Shown here: positions 27,601-35,535 of the stretch, piece by piece
How positions within the stretch are numbered: the stretch's first letter is position 1
Layout of the letters: each line of letters begins with the position of its first letter
From: Pleomorphomonas sp.
GTDB lineage: Bacteria; Pseudomonadota; Alphaproteobacteria; Rhizobiales; Pleomorphomonadaceae
Length of the DNA stretch: 42,277 nt
Assembly: GCA_029976075.1 (NCBI GenBank)
Contig: JARKNW010000138.1
Coordinates: 1 to 42,277 of the forward strand
Reading direction: 5' to 3'
Translations under genes and position numbers: made by a program
The notes under the pieces: model-generated
What the model was told of the DNA's origin: nothing
Seen by the model: only the letters and a program-made list of their open reading frames with translations
The model's database searches: none

Positions 27601-27962
27601 AGCGGCGTGCCCCAGCCGACCGCGTCGCCGTCGCTTGCCAGCACTCGTCCGAGCCTCAGATCGGCCGCCGCGATGACCGGCAACAGCAGGCCATTGGCTT
27701 CGACGAAGGCGATGGTCTCACCCTTTCCGACCGCCTGTCCCTCGGAAAAGCGGGGCGCGTTCTCGAGTGGATGTACCGGGCGAAAGCGGCCGGGCGAGGG
27801 GGCGCCTGCCAGAACCGGGGGAGGCTCGGTCGCAACCGGGTCGGCTGCTTCCCTGTCGAAAAACCGCAGCTTGAGCCTCGCCTCGCCGACGCGGATGTCG
27901 GCGGAGGCGATGCCTTGGCCGTCGAGCCGTCGAGCGATGGCTTCGATTTCCTCGAAGGTCAT
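27585..27962 (-). CDS. Biotin/lipoyl carrier-like protein lacking the biotin lysine
   Basis: A 125-residue protein with the build of a biotin carboxyl carrier: a short N-terminal helix, a Pro/Ala linker (about 40-58), and a biotinyl-like domain (about 60-125; LENAPRFSEGQAVGKGETIAF). Where the carrier next door has EAMKM this one has EANGL (88-92), so Gly91 replaces the lysine that is biotinylated. It cannot carry biotin as read. The gene overlaps accB by 4 nt (ATGA) on the minus strand and its end overlaps pxpC. I infer a structural or regulatory partner for the active carrier, or a decayed duplicate. Confidence 0.78.
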   Translation of the reverse strand: MTFEEIEAIARRLDGQGIASADIRVGEARLKLRFFDREAADPVATEPPPVLAGAPSPGRFRPVHPLENAPRFSEGQAVGKGETIAFVEANGLLLPVIAAADLRLGRVLASDGDAVGWGTPLYETR

Positions 27963-28390
27963 GCCGCGTCGTCCGGGGCCAGGCGGAACAGGGGGCTGCC
28001 GCGTGTCACCAGGGCGGCGTTTTCCGCGAGGATGGCGGAGATGCGGCCGGCACGGTCGGCTTCGATCGGGGTCAGCATCTTCATCGCTTCGAGGAGCCCG
28101 ATGGTCTGCCCCTCCTCGACATGATCGCCGACCGCGACGAAAGGCGCCGCATCGGGCGATGACGACCGGTAGAAGGTACCGGTGAGACCGGCGACGATGT
28201 CATGATCTTTGGGCTGGTCCGTTCTTGCCGGGGAAGCGGGGAGGACAGGCGCCGCCGGCGAGGCCGACTTGTTCGCATGGGCACCGCCCTTGGTGAGGCG
28301 GATATGCACGTCGCCTTCCTCGAACTCGATTTCCCGGAGGCCCGAGTTGTGAAGGAGCGCGACGAGGCGATCGAGAAGGGCTTCCTCCAT
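27959..28390 (-). CDS. Biotin carboxyl carrier protein (AccB-like)
   Basis: A 143-residue AccB-type carrier. The N-terminal helix (1-20) and EFEEGDVHIRLTKGG strand are typical of BCCP; a Pro/Ala-rich linker follows, then the biotinyl domain with EAMKM at 101-105, Lys104 being the biotin site. It begins at ATG 28390, coupled by TGATG to the pxpA stop; a GTG at 28393 is an alternative. No biotin carboxylase gene (accC) is in the window. Such carriers are often found beside pxpA in alphaproteobacteria, where a role in the oxoprolinase or a linked carboxylase is suspected but unproven. Confidence 0.9.
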   Translation of the reverse strand: MEEALLDRLVALLHNSGLREIEFEEGDVHIRLTKGGAHANKSASPAAPVLPASPARTDQPKDHDIVAGLTGTFYRSSSPDAAPFVAVGDHVEEGQTIGLLEAMKMLTPIEADRAGRISAILAENAALVTRGSPLFRLAPDDAA

Positions 28391-29172
28391 CACGGTTTGC
28401 TCGCAAAGGAAGCGAGCCCGATACCTGCCGCGATGAGGCGTTCGCGCAGCAGGCGCGCCGTCACCACTGCCGTCGGGCTGTCGCCGTGGACGCAGATGGA
28501 ATCGACCGAGGTCCGCAGCACCTTGCCGGTGACCGACACGATCTCGCCGGTCTCGACCATGCGGCAGGCCCGCTCCACCGCCTCGGCCGGGTCATGGACG
28601 AAGGCGCCGGGCCGGGCGCGCGGCATCAGGCTGCCGTCGTCCTGGTAGCCGCGATCGGCGTAGACCTCCGAATAGGTGCGCAAGCCGGCATCGCTGGCAA
28701 GCTGCTCCTGCTTGCCGTGGGCAATGGCAAGGCAGGCGAGCGAGGCATCGACGCCCCTGATGGCGCGAACGCTGGCGGCGGCGACGTCGGCATCGGCGAC
28801 CGCGAGGTTGGCGAGGGCGCCGTGCAGTTTCACATAGGTGATCGGATGGCCCGACAGCGACGACAGCCCCGCCGCCGCGCCGATCTGGTAGGCGATCAGC
28901 CGTTCGATCTCGCCGGCCGAGTAGGGCAGGGCACGCCGGCCAAACCCCCAGAGATCGGGAAAGCCGGGGTGAGCGCCGACCGCGACGCCACCGGCCTTGG
29001 CGAGGCGGAAGGTCTCGACCATGATTTCGGGGTCGCCGGCGTGACAGCCGCAGGCAACGTTGGCCGAGGTGACCACGCCGAGCAGCGCGGCATCGTCGCC
29101 GATGCGATAGGCGCCGAAGCCCTCGCCGAGATCGGCGTTGAGATCGACGGTGCGCGGGCGCGCAGCACTCAT
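28390..29172 (-). CDS. pxpA: 5-oxoprolinase subunit A (LamB/YcsF family)
   Basis: A 260-residue PxpA, the subunit with the polysaccharide-deacetylase-like (LamB/YcsF) fold that completes the PxpABC 5-oxoprolinase. Family marks are VDLNADLGEGFGAYRIGDD at the start, ACGCHAGDP, GAHPGFPDLWGFGRR, YVKLHGAL, and the ending CVHGDSPTAV. The start ATG 29172 has GGAGG upstream; the frame is open to 29244. It is first in the minus-strand set pxpA-accB-carrier, which converges with pxpBC, an unusual split of the operon. Confidence 0.95.
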   Translation of the reverse strand: MSAARPRTVDLNADLGEGFGAYRIGDDAALLGVVTSANVACGCHAGDPEIMVETFRLAKAGGVAVGAHPGFPDLWGFGRRALPYSAGEIERLIAYQIGAAAGLSSLSGHPITYVKLHGALANLAVADADVAAASVRAIRGVDASLACLAIAHGKQEQLASDAGLRTYSEVYADRGYQDDGSLMPRARPGAFVHDPAEAVERACRMVETGEIVSVTGKVLRTSVDSICVHGDSPTAVVTARLLRERLIAAGIGLASFASKP

Positions 29173-29333
29173 TGCAACAGCCTCCGGTTCATTTGGTCTA
29201 ATATAGAGGCTCGGCTGTCGAACGGAAGCCGGCAAGCACCTCATCCCAAGGCTCTGAAGAGGCAGGAACGTCGTCGCTGGCTTTCGCGTTGGACAGCGGA
29301 TAGGGTGCGCCCCGCAACCCGCCGGACCAGATC

Positions 29334-30791
29334 ATGACCCATTTGCCCGACCAGCCGGTTCTGACCGAGGACGACAAGACCAAGATCGTCGTCACGGCTC
29401 TTCTCTGCATGTTTCTTGCCGCGCTCGACCAGACCATCGTGACGCCGGCGTTGCCGGTGATGGGCGCCTCGCTGGGCGGTGGCGAGTGGGTGTCGTGGAT
29501 CGTGTCGGCCTATTTCCTGACGGCGACGGCGGTGACCCCGCTCTACGGCAAGCTCGCCGATCTCAAGGGAAGGCGCCCGGTGCTCTATGCCGGCGTCGGC
29601 ATCTTCGTTGTGGGATCGCTGATCTCGGCGATGGCGCCGTCGATGGCGGTACTGATCGCCGGCCGCGCCCTGCAGGGCCTCGGTGGCGGCGGACTGATCG
29701 CTCTCGTCCAGACGATCATCGGCGATGTGGCGCCGCCGCGCGAGCGCGGCAAGTACATGGTGTACATCTCCGCCATCTGGGCGACATCGAGCATCGCCGG
29801 CCCGGTGCTCGGCGGCCTTCTTGCCGAGTATGTCCACTGGTCGGCGATCTTCTGGCTCAATCTGCCGCTCGGTGCGATTGCCGTCGGCCTGTCGCTGAAG
29901 CCGCTGTCCCGCCTGCCGGATATCCGCCGCGACCACCGGCTGGACGTTGTCGGCGCGCTGATGATCATGGTCGCGACGCTGCTCTTCCTGCTGCCGCTGA
30001 CGCTCGGCGGCCATTCCTATTCCTGGGCCTCGTTGCCGATCCTTGGCATGCTGGGGCTCTCGGCGACCATCTTCATCCTGTTCGCCTGGTACCAGTTCCA
30101 GCCGGAAGAGCCGCTGTTGCCGCCGCGGATCTTCGGCAATCAGGTGATCTCCCTCACGTCCGCCACCACCTTTCTCGCAACGGCCGGCATGTTCGGCCTG
30201 TCCGTCTATTACCCCGTCTATCTTCAACTGATCGGCGGCCTCGGCGCCTCGGCGGCCGGTATCGCGCTGCTCGGACCGATGATCGGCTCGGTCATTGGCT
30301 CCAACGTCTCGGCTCGGCTGTTGCGCAAGGGGGGGCACTACAAGCGGCTGCCGGTTGCCGGCAGCGTCCTGTCAATGCTGTCGCTGGCGGTGGTTGGTCT
30401 TCTGGTGGGCGAGGTGTCGTTCTGGGTGATCGAGGCGCTGGCCTTCCTGACCGCGCTGGGCCAGGGAACGTTGTTCCCGGTGGCCACGGTGATGGTGCAG
30501 AACGCGGCCGATCCGCGCGATCTCGGCACCGCCACCGGCGCCTATACCTTCGTGCGGTCGCTGGGGTCGGTGGTCGCCATCGCCGTGCTCGGAGCCATTC
30601 TCGGTGGTGCTGGCATCGGGGATCATATCAGCCAGGGCGCGCTTGATCCGGTGGCTCGGGAAAGCGTTGTTGCGGGCTTCCGTGCGCTGTTCTTCGCGGC
30701 TGCTGCTGCGCAGCTCGTCTCGCTGGCGATTTTGACCCGCATCGAGGAACGGCCGTTGCGCGGCCGTACGCCGCCGCCGGTGGAAGAGTAA
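29334..30791 (+). CDS. DHA2-type MFS multidrug transporter
   Basis: A 485-residue inner-membrane transporter of the major facilitator superfamily. About 14 hydrophobic segments and length fit the DHA2 (14-TM) drug:H+ antiporter group. The MFS loop motif GKLADLKGRRPVLY and the antiporter motif C region (SSIAGPVLGGLLAEY) are visible, as is DQTIVTPALPVMG in the first segment. It starts 161 bp from divergent pxpA; a Dabb gene follows closely. Substrates cannot be predicted; no regulator gene is adjacent. Confidence 0.92.
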   Translation: MTHLPDQPVLTEDDKTKIVVTALLCMFLAALDQTIVTPALPVMGASLGGGEWVSWIVSAYFLTATAVTPLYGKLADLKGRRPVLYAGVGIFVVGSLISAMAPSMAVLIAGRALQGLGGGGLIALVQTIIGDVAPPRERGKYMVYISAIWATSSIAGPVLGGLLAEYVHWSAIFWLNLPLGAIAVGLSLKPLSRLPDIRRDHRLDVVGALMIMVATLLFLLPLTLGGHSYSWASLPILGMLGLSATIFILFAWYQFQPEEPLLPPRIFGNQVISLTSATTFLATAGMFGLSVYYPVYLQLIGGLGASAAGIALLGPMIGSVIGSNVSARLLRKGGHYKRLPVAGSVLSMLSLAVVGLLVGEVSFWVIEALAFLTALGQGTLFPVATVMVQNAADPRDLGTATGAYTFVRSLGSVVAIAVLGAILGGAGIGDHISQGALDPVARESVVAGFRALFFAAAAAQLVSLAILTRIEERPLRGRTPPPVEE

Positions 30792-30834
30792 AGGATTGGC
30801 CGGCCGAAATGGTTGGCCTGGGGGAGAGGTTGGA

Positions 30835-31143
30835 ATGATCCTGCATTGCGTGTTCCTGAAGATGCCGGCCGCTGCGACATCGGCCGACGTCCTGAAGCTC
30901 TACGGCGCCGTGGCGGCGCTGAAGTCGTTCGTACCCGGAATGGTCGACTTCAAGGCCGGGCCGAATGCCTCGCCGGAAGGTCTCGGCCATGGCTTCCAGC
31001 ACGGCTTCGTCGTCACCTTCACCGATGCGGCGGCGCGGGATGCCTATCTGGTCCATCCCGAACACGTGAAGGTCGGCGACAAGATCGTGGCGTCGGTCGA
31101 AGGCGGACTGGAAGGGGTGCTTGTCTACGATTTCGAAGTATGA
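30835..31143 (+). CDS. Dabb (stress-responsive A/B barrel) family protein
   Basis: A 102-residue single-domain protein of the Dabb family (dimeric ferredoxin-like alpha/beta barrel). It opens with MILHCVFLKMP and carries FKAGPNASPEGLGHGFQHGFVVTF and AYLVHPEHVKVGDKI, with the conserved His-Pro-Glu-His. Members are induced by stress in plants and bacteria; some act as small enzymes in polyketide or heme-related chemistry. ATG 30835 has GGGGAG upstream; the gene follows the MFS gene by 43 nt and may be co-transcribed. No function is assigned. Confidence 0.85.
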   Translation: MILHCVFLKMPAAATSADVLKLYGAVAALKSFVPGMVDFKAGPNASPEGLGHGFQHGFVVTFTDAAARDAYLVHPEHVKVGDKIVASVEGGLEGVLVYDFEV

Positions 31144-31291
31144 CGGGCGTTTTTCAGCGTTTCTGACGGCTTTCATATCGATTCAACCGCCTGGGCATTG
31201 TCGAAAGGCGGCGTTGGCTGTAGAGATTGGGAATGTTGCGGACGATACTTTCGTCTGAGCGACGTTCCCTTTCGCCTACCAATGCAGGCCC

Positions 31292-32068
31292 ATGTCCTTC
31301 ACCGACCCGCACGACCTCGCCGCCCATTTGCCCGCGCCTGATCGCCTCGCGCTGTTCCTCGATGTCGACGGAACGCTGATCGGCCCCACCTACGCCGATC
31401 GCGAACGCGGCATTGTCGCCGAGCGTATCGACCTGATCGGCAGGCTTTACGATCTGCTGGGCGGAGCGCTGGCCATTGTCAGCGGCCGTTCGGTGGAAAC
31501 CGTCGATCCGATGTTCAAGCCGCTGAAGCTGCCCGTGGCGGCGTTGCAGGGCGCCGATCGTCGCTTTGCCGATGGCCGCCGCTTCACCCCGGTGCAGACG
31601 CCCGAAGAGCGCAAGGCGCTCGACGAGATCGCTTCGGTGGTTGCCGATGCCTATCCCACCATGGACATCCAGTGGAAGGTCGGCGCGCTGGCCATCGTCT
31701 ACAACGAGGGCGAGCCGCTGGTTGCCGAGGTCACGGCGCTGGCCGAGCGCCATTCCGGTGGCAATGTGGCGGTGATCCCCGGCCGGGTATCGATCGACGT
31801 GGTGCCGCGTGGCGCCAACAAGGGGGCGGGCATCGCCTTCCTGATGGAGCATCGCCCATTCCACGGCCGCGTGCCGGTTCATGTCGGCGATGACGTTCCC
31901 GACGAGTCCGGCTTTGCCAAGTCTCTGCAGCTCGGCGGCTACGGCATCACCATCGGTCGCAAGGTGCCCGGCGTCGATCGTCGCCTGCCCGATCACGAGG
32001 CGACCTGGGCCATGCTGGCCGCCTACGAGGCGCGCTGGATGGACGACGAGCGCGCCGCCGCTCAATAA
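31292..32068 (+). CDS. otsB: Trehalose-6-phosphate phosphatase
   Basis: A 258-residue HAD-family phosphatase that hydrolyses trehalose 6-phosphate to trehalose, an osmo- and desiccation protectant. HAD motifs are clear: FLDVDGTL with nucleophile Asp24 and Asp26, IVSGRSVETV, the lysine segment in PRGANKGAGIAF, and VGDDVPDE. The usual partner otsA (trehalose-6-phosphate synthase) is not here. It converges with the PP2C-like gene; the stops are 15 nt apart. Confidence 0.93.
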   Translation: MSFTDPHDLAAHLPAPDRLALFLDVDGTLIGPTYADRERGIVAERIDLIGRLYDLLGGALAIVSGRSVETVDPMFKPLKLPVAALQGADRRFADGRRFTPVQTPEERKALDEIASVVADAYPTMDIQWKVGALAIVYNEGEPLVAEVTALAERHSGGNVAVIPGRVSIDVVPRGANKGAGIAFLMEHRPFHGRVPVHVGDDVPDESGFAKSLQLGGYGITIGRKVPGVDRRLPDHEATWAMLAAYEARWMDDERAAAQ

Positions 32069-32083
32069 GGCTGTTCGTCTGGG

Positions 32084-32911
32084 TCAGCCCACCGCGATGC
32101 GCAGATAGGTGGTGTCGTCGAAGTAGTCGCGCCCCGGCATGAACGGGCGCGACCCCATGACCTGTTCCACCATCAGCGGATCATTCTCCCGGATGCGGGC
32201 GATCTCCGCCAGCCCCTCTGCGAGGGTGGCCGGCGGCGACAGGAAGCCGTCCGAGGCGAGCACGACCTCGCTGGCGTCCGCTGCCGGGAAAACCTCGATG
32301 AAGCGATCGGGCACGAACGTGCCAGCCAACGCGCCATAGGCGAGGGGATCGTCGCTGTCGAGGTTGAGAAAGGCGTGCTGGGCGAGAACCAGAGGCCGGA
32401 AGGGCTGCTCCATGGTGGAAATGCGCCGCTCGTTCTCGAGGCTGGTCATGCCGAGCCTGAGGCGCGCCCGGATGACGGCACAGCGGAACTCGTAGCCGAT
32501 GCGGTCGATTTCCTTGCCGCCGGGATAGTCGCGGCCGTCGATGCGAACATGACAGTCGCCGACCCGCCAGACCTCGCCGCGCGCCCGCGACCAGACGGCG
32601 GCGACGGCCGAAGGGCGCATCCTCGTCTCGTCCGGCCAGTCGCCGATCGCGGCGGCGATGCTCGCGGTGGCGCGATCGACAAACTCGCGAACGGTGGCGT
32701 TCGGAGGAAGATCTCCGACGGTCTGCTCTACCGCCTCGGCGGCGACGATGCCGCCCGGCCGGTCGCCAATCGGACCGGACGAAGTGGCTCCGTCGATGAC
32801 CGCGGCGAAGTCATCGGTGACGATCAGCCGGTCTTCCTTCTTGGCGTCCGTTTCCTTGCCGGTGGCGCACAGGCTTTCGAGCACCCGGAAGGGGCGATGG
32901 GCGGCAGTCAT
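32084..32911 (-). CDS. PP2C-like protein phosphatase domain protein
   Basis: A 275-residue protein with the motif order of PPM/PP2C metal-dependent phosphatases: KKEDRLIV with an acidic ligand, FAAVIDGAT where PP2C has DGMGG, VWRVGDCHVRIDG (GD), VVLASDGF, and the closing FDDTTYLRI. The DGAT variant drops the usual GG but keeps the metal Asp and Gly. The likely role is dephosphorylation of Ser/Thr proteins or a small-molecule phosphatase; the target is unknown. ATG 32911 has GGAGA upstream; an ATG at 32923 is the alternative. It lies downstream of, and in the same direction as, the CbbR-type gene. Confidence 0.75.
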   Translation of the reverse strand: MTAAHRPFRVLESLCATGKETDAKKEDRLIVTDDFAAVIDGATSSGPIGDRPGGIVAAEAVEQTVGDLPPNATVREFVDRATASIAAAIGDWPDETRMRPSAVAAVWSRARGEVWRVGDCHVRIDGRDYPGGKEIDRIGYEFRCAVIRARLRLGMTSLENERRISTMEQPFRPLVLAQHAFLNLDSDDPLAYGALAGTFVPDRFIEVFPAADASEVVLASDGFLSPPATLAEGLAEIARIRENDPLMVEQVMGSRPFMPGRDYFDDTTYLRIAVG

Positions 32912-32956
32912 CTGGCTCTCCATGTCCCAGCCTTGGGCGTGTTGCAGTATCCCTCG

Positions 32957-33883
32957 TCAGTCGGCGTGGCCGCTGATCTTGGGCAGGTACTCGCCGCCAT
33001 GCTCGACCCAGAAGCGGTACATCGCCTCGGCCGACGGCAGCAGCCGCTTGTCGGTCCGGCGAACCACGTGCCAGGTCTTCATCAGCGGCAGGCCGACCAC
33101 GTCCATGATAACCAGCCGGCCGGCTTCGACTTCGGCGGCGATGGTGTGGCACGAGATGAAGGATATGCCGAGACCGGCCATCACCGCCTGCTTGATGGTC
33201 TCGTTCGATCCCATCTCGAACTCGCGGACGTCGCGGCCGCCATCGTGCTGACTCATCAGGTGAGCGAACGAGTGGCGGGTGCCCGAATTGGCCTCGCGAA
33301 CCAGGAACGTCTCGCCCATCAGGGCCTCGATGGGGATGTTGCGCTCCCGGGCCAGCGGGTGATCGGGTGCGCAGATCATCACCTGCGGGTGCTTGCCGAT
33401 GGCTTTGGCCTCGACGTCGAACTCACCCGGCGGCCGACCCATCACGGCGAGATCAACCTCGTAGTTCCGAAGCCGCAGGATGGTCTCGTCGCGGTTGCCG
33501 ACGATGAAGTCGATGTCGACCTTCGGCCGCTCCTTGCGGAAGGCGGCGAGCACCGTCGGCGCAAAATAGCGGGCGGTGGACACGACGCCGACGGCCACGC
33601 GACCCGATCCTGCCTCGCGCATCTCGGCAAGCGCGCCCGAGCATTCGTTGAGAAGCGCTTCGATGCGATCGAGCGTGCTGGCGATCTCCTTGCCGGCCGA
33701 CGTCGCGATGAAGCGATCGCCGACGCGCTCGAGGAGCGGCAAGCCGACGAGGTCTTCCAGCGCCTTGACCTGGGCGGTGATGGCCGGCGGCGTGACATTC
33801 ATGGCGGAGGAGGCGGCGGTGACGGTGCCGGTCTTGATGACCGCCGACAGGAATCGCAGCTGCTTCAAAGTTGTGTGGCGCAT
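32957..33883 (-). CDS. LysR family regulator, CbbR type
   Basis: A 308-residue LysR regulator: winged helix-turn-helix (about 4-60, GTVTAASSAMNVTPPAITAQVKALE) and an effector domain with CbbR-type marks: VVSTARYFAPTVLAAF, VGNRDET, DLAVMGRPP, HPQVMICAPDHPLA and FLVREANSGTR. CbbR activates Calvin-cycle (cbb) operons in response to reducing metabolites. ATG 33883 is where similarity starts; the frame is open upstream to 34081. It points away from rpe-gph-cbbY, 1 kb away with yjhX between, so it may or may not control them. RuBisCO and phosphoribulokinase genes are absent from the window. Confidence 0.85.
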   Translation of the reverse strand: MRHTTLKQLRFLSAVIKTGTVTAASSAMNVTPPAITAQVKALEDLVGLPLLERVGDRFIATSAGKEIASTLDRIEALLNECSGALAEMREAGSGRVAVGVVSTARYFAPTVLAAFRKERPKVDIDFIVGNRDETILRLRNYEVDLAVMGRPPGEFDVEAKAIGKHPQVMICAPDHPLARERNIPIEALMGETFLVREANSGTRHSFAHLMSQHDGGRDVREFEMGSNETIKQAVMAGLGISFISCHTIAAEVEAGRLVIMDVVGLPLMKTWHVVRRTDKRLLPSAEAMYRFWVEHGGEYLPKISGHAD

Positions 33884-34318
33884 GCTCGGATTCCCGTCTC
33901 TCCATGTCTTGAAGCCGGCAGGGCCGGCCAGTGATGCCAACTCCGGAATCACAATGGTCTTCCGAAGCTTACCGCAAGCTCGCGTCCGACACCATTTGCC
34001 GGGTGCCGTTTCGACCATTGTCGCGGGGATAAGGTCGAGGACCTTTCCCGTGCCGTCTGGCGCCCCCTCGGTGCTCGTCAAAAGCGACAGTATCGTGACC
34101 GTCGGGCCACAATCGGCGGACGATGGCCGGCCGGACGGCGCTCCGACGTTGACGGCCCGTCACGCGGGCGGCAGGATCGGCCCATCGCAACAGGAGCGTG
34201 GATGTCACGTCTGTCTGAATCCCGGTGAGGGCCCGTCCCGGCATGGTGCCGGCAACGCGGGCCAATCCCAATGTCGCCCCGGAAGCCTCTCGGCTTTCGG
34301 AACGCTTTGGTGCGCCCT
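33884..34318. other. Intergenic region upstream of the CbbR-type gene
   Basis: About 435 bp of GC-rich sequence without a convincing gene, followed by repeat copy B and yjhX. An 8-codon frame after AGGAG (ATG 34201, MSRLSESR) is too short to judge. CCGGAAGCC...GGCTTTCGG (near 34280-34300) is a weak hairpin without a T run. A LysR site (T-N11-A in an inverted repeat) should be here if the regulator controls itself, but I could not pick one with confidence. Confidence 0.4.
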
Positions 34319-34388
34319 AGAGCATTCGCCGACCAAATTGAAACATCTGGTCGTCGAGCGAATGCTCCAGTTTGTTTGCTGGAGCAGC
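34319..34388. repeat. Interspersed hairpin repeat, copy B
   Basis: A second copy of the element at 16337-16406, differing by a few substitutions and short indels. GAGCATTCGC (34320-34329) pairs with GCGAATGCTC (34358-34367), and CTCCAG pairs with CTGGAG just after it. It lies directly upstream of yjhX. The conservation of paired positions in two copies 18 kb apart marks it as a true repeat family and not chance. Confidence 0.8.
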
Positions 34389-34396
34389 CGCTTTTC

Positions 34397-34419
34397 GATC
34401 AGGTTGATTCAACCTGATC
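34397..34419. repeat. 23-bp palindrome adjoining repeat copy B
   Basis: GATCAGGTTGA (34397-34407) and TCAACCTGATC (34409-34419) are perfect complements around one T. It sits 40 bp before the yjhX start. Similar GATTCAACCTGATC stretches occur in rhizobial intergenic repeats, so it is probably part of the same composite element; an operator for yjhX is the alternative. Confidence 0.6.
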
Positions 34420-34459
34420 GGCGGGTGGTCTAGCGGCGCCATTCCCGGATTTTCAGACG

Positions 34460-34717
34460 ATGGACATTTCACGTGCCGAGCAGCGCATCCTGCACCTGCT
34501 CGCCCAGGGCGGACGCATCGAGATCGTTCGCGACGAACGCGGCGATATCGAGGAACTGGCCTGCTACAGCCGCGATGGCTGGCTCTATACCGATTTCAAC
34601 TTGCTCCTGTTTCGCAGGCTGAAGAACAAGCGAGCGATTGCGTCGCGGAACAGCAAACCCTATCGCATCACGCAGCGCGGGCTGGAGCTGGTCCGCTCGC
34701 AGCCGGATAACCGCTGA
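34460..34717 (+). CDS. yjhX: YjhX family (UPF0386) protein, toxin-like
   Basis: An 85-residue protein closely following the UPF0386/YjhX pattern: ISRAEQRILHLLAQGGRIEIVRD, ELACYSRDGWLYTDF, and the ending KPYRITQRGLELVRSQPDNR. E. coli YjhX is described as the toxin of the YjhX-YjhQ pair; YjhQ (an acetyltransferase) is not beside it here. Homologues without a partner are widespread in alphaproteobacteria, so toxicity should not be assumed. The HTH-like fold suggests a possible DNA or RNA contact. ATG 34460 follows repeat copy B by 71 bp; a strong hairpin follows the stop. Confidence 0.88.
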   Translation: MDISRAEQRILHLLAQGGRIEIVRDERGDIEELACYSRDGWLYTDFNLLLFRRLKNKRAIASRNSKPYRITQRGLELVRSQPDNR

Positions 34718-34721
34718 AATC

Positions 34722-34755
34722 GCTCCGGCGGCGGGCAATCGCCGCCGGAGCTTGA
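34722..34755 (+). terminator. Strong hairpin after yjhX
   Basis: GCTCCGGCGGCG (34722-34733) and CGCCGCCGGAGC (34740-34751) form a perfect 12-bp stem, followed by TTGATC. It starts 5 nt after the yjhX stop. The U tract is weak, but position and strength favour termination, separating yjhX from rpe. Confidence 0.65.
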
Positions 34756-34878
34756 TCGATCATGTTCGGCGATGTGCGGGATTTTTCCGAGCGATATGGG
34801 GAAACGACATTAGCGCTCGGCGGCGTCTTGCTTTAAGAACGTCTGGCTTTTGAACACCTTTTGCCGGAACGACCCGCC

Positions 34879-35535
34879 ATGACCGTCAAGATTGCCCCCT
34901 CCGTGTTGTCGTCGGATTTTTCTCGCCTCGGCGAGGAACTCGCAGCCGTTGAAGCGGCCGGCGGCGATTGGGTCCACGTCGATATCATGGACGGCCATTT
35001 CGTGCCCAACATCACCTTCGGCCCGTCGGTGGTAAAGGCGATGCGTCCGCATACCAAGCTGCCGTTCGACGTACATCTGATGATCGAGCCTGCCGATCCG
35101 TTCATCGCGGCCTTTGCCGAGGCCGGCGCCGACCTCATCAGCGTTCATGTCGAAGCCGGGCCGCATGTCCACCGCTCGCTGCAGGTGATCCGTTCGCTCG
35201 GCAAGAAGGCCGGCGTGGTCCTTAATCCCGGGACCGACGTCGGCGGCCTTCAGTACATGCTCGACGAGATCGACCTGGTGCTCTTGATGACCGTCAACCC
35301 CGGCTTCGGCGGACAGGCGTTCATTCCGGCCGTCGTCGAGAAGGTCCGCAAGGTGAAGGCGCTGGTCGGCGACCGCCCGATCCACATAGAGATCGACGGT
35401 GGCGTCTCCACCGCCAATGCCGGCCTGCTGGCCCGCGCCGGAGCCGACGTGCTGGTTGCCGGCACTTCGGTGTTCAAGGGGGGCACGGAGGCCGATTACC
35501 GCCGCAACATCCAAGCCTTGAGAGACAGTCTATGA
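34879..35535 (+). CDS. rpe: Ribulose-phosphate 3-epimerase
   Basis: A 218-residue TIM-barrel epimerase that interconverts ribulose 5-phosphate and xylulose 5-phosphate in the pentose phosphate and Calvin pathways (CbbE in cbb operons). Hallmarks: IAPSVLSSDFSRLGEEL, VHVDIMDGHFVPNITFGP with the metal-binding His and Asp, MIEPADPFI, LMTVNPGFGGQAFIP and IEIDGGVS. ATG 34879 is chosen over an in-frame TTG at 34861. The stop overlaps the gph start (ATGA), so translation is coupled. Confidence 0.96.
   Translation: MTVKIAPSVLSSDFSRLGEELAAVEAAGGDWVHVDIMDGHFVPNITFGPSVVKAMRPHTKLPFDVHLMIEPADPFIAAFAEAGADLISVHVEAGPHVHRSLQVIRSLGKKAGVVLNPGTDVGGLQYMLDEIDLVLLMTVNPGFGGQAFIPAVVEKVRKVKALVGDRPIHIEIDGGVSTANAGLLARAGADVLVAGTSVFKGGTEADYRRNIQALRDSL

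Noticed and set aside
34201..34227. Tiny frame MSRLSESR after an AGGAG in the CbbR upstream region
   Set aside because: Eight codons with no context; cannot be separated from chance.
33969..34271. 100-codon minus-strand frame upstream of the CbbR-type gene
   Set aside because: No domain and composition like non-coding GC-rich sequence, so not annotated.
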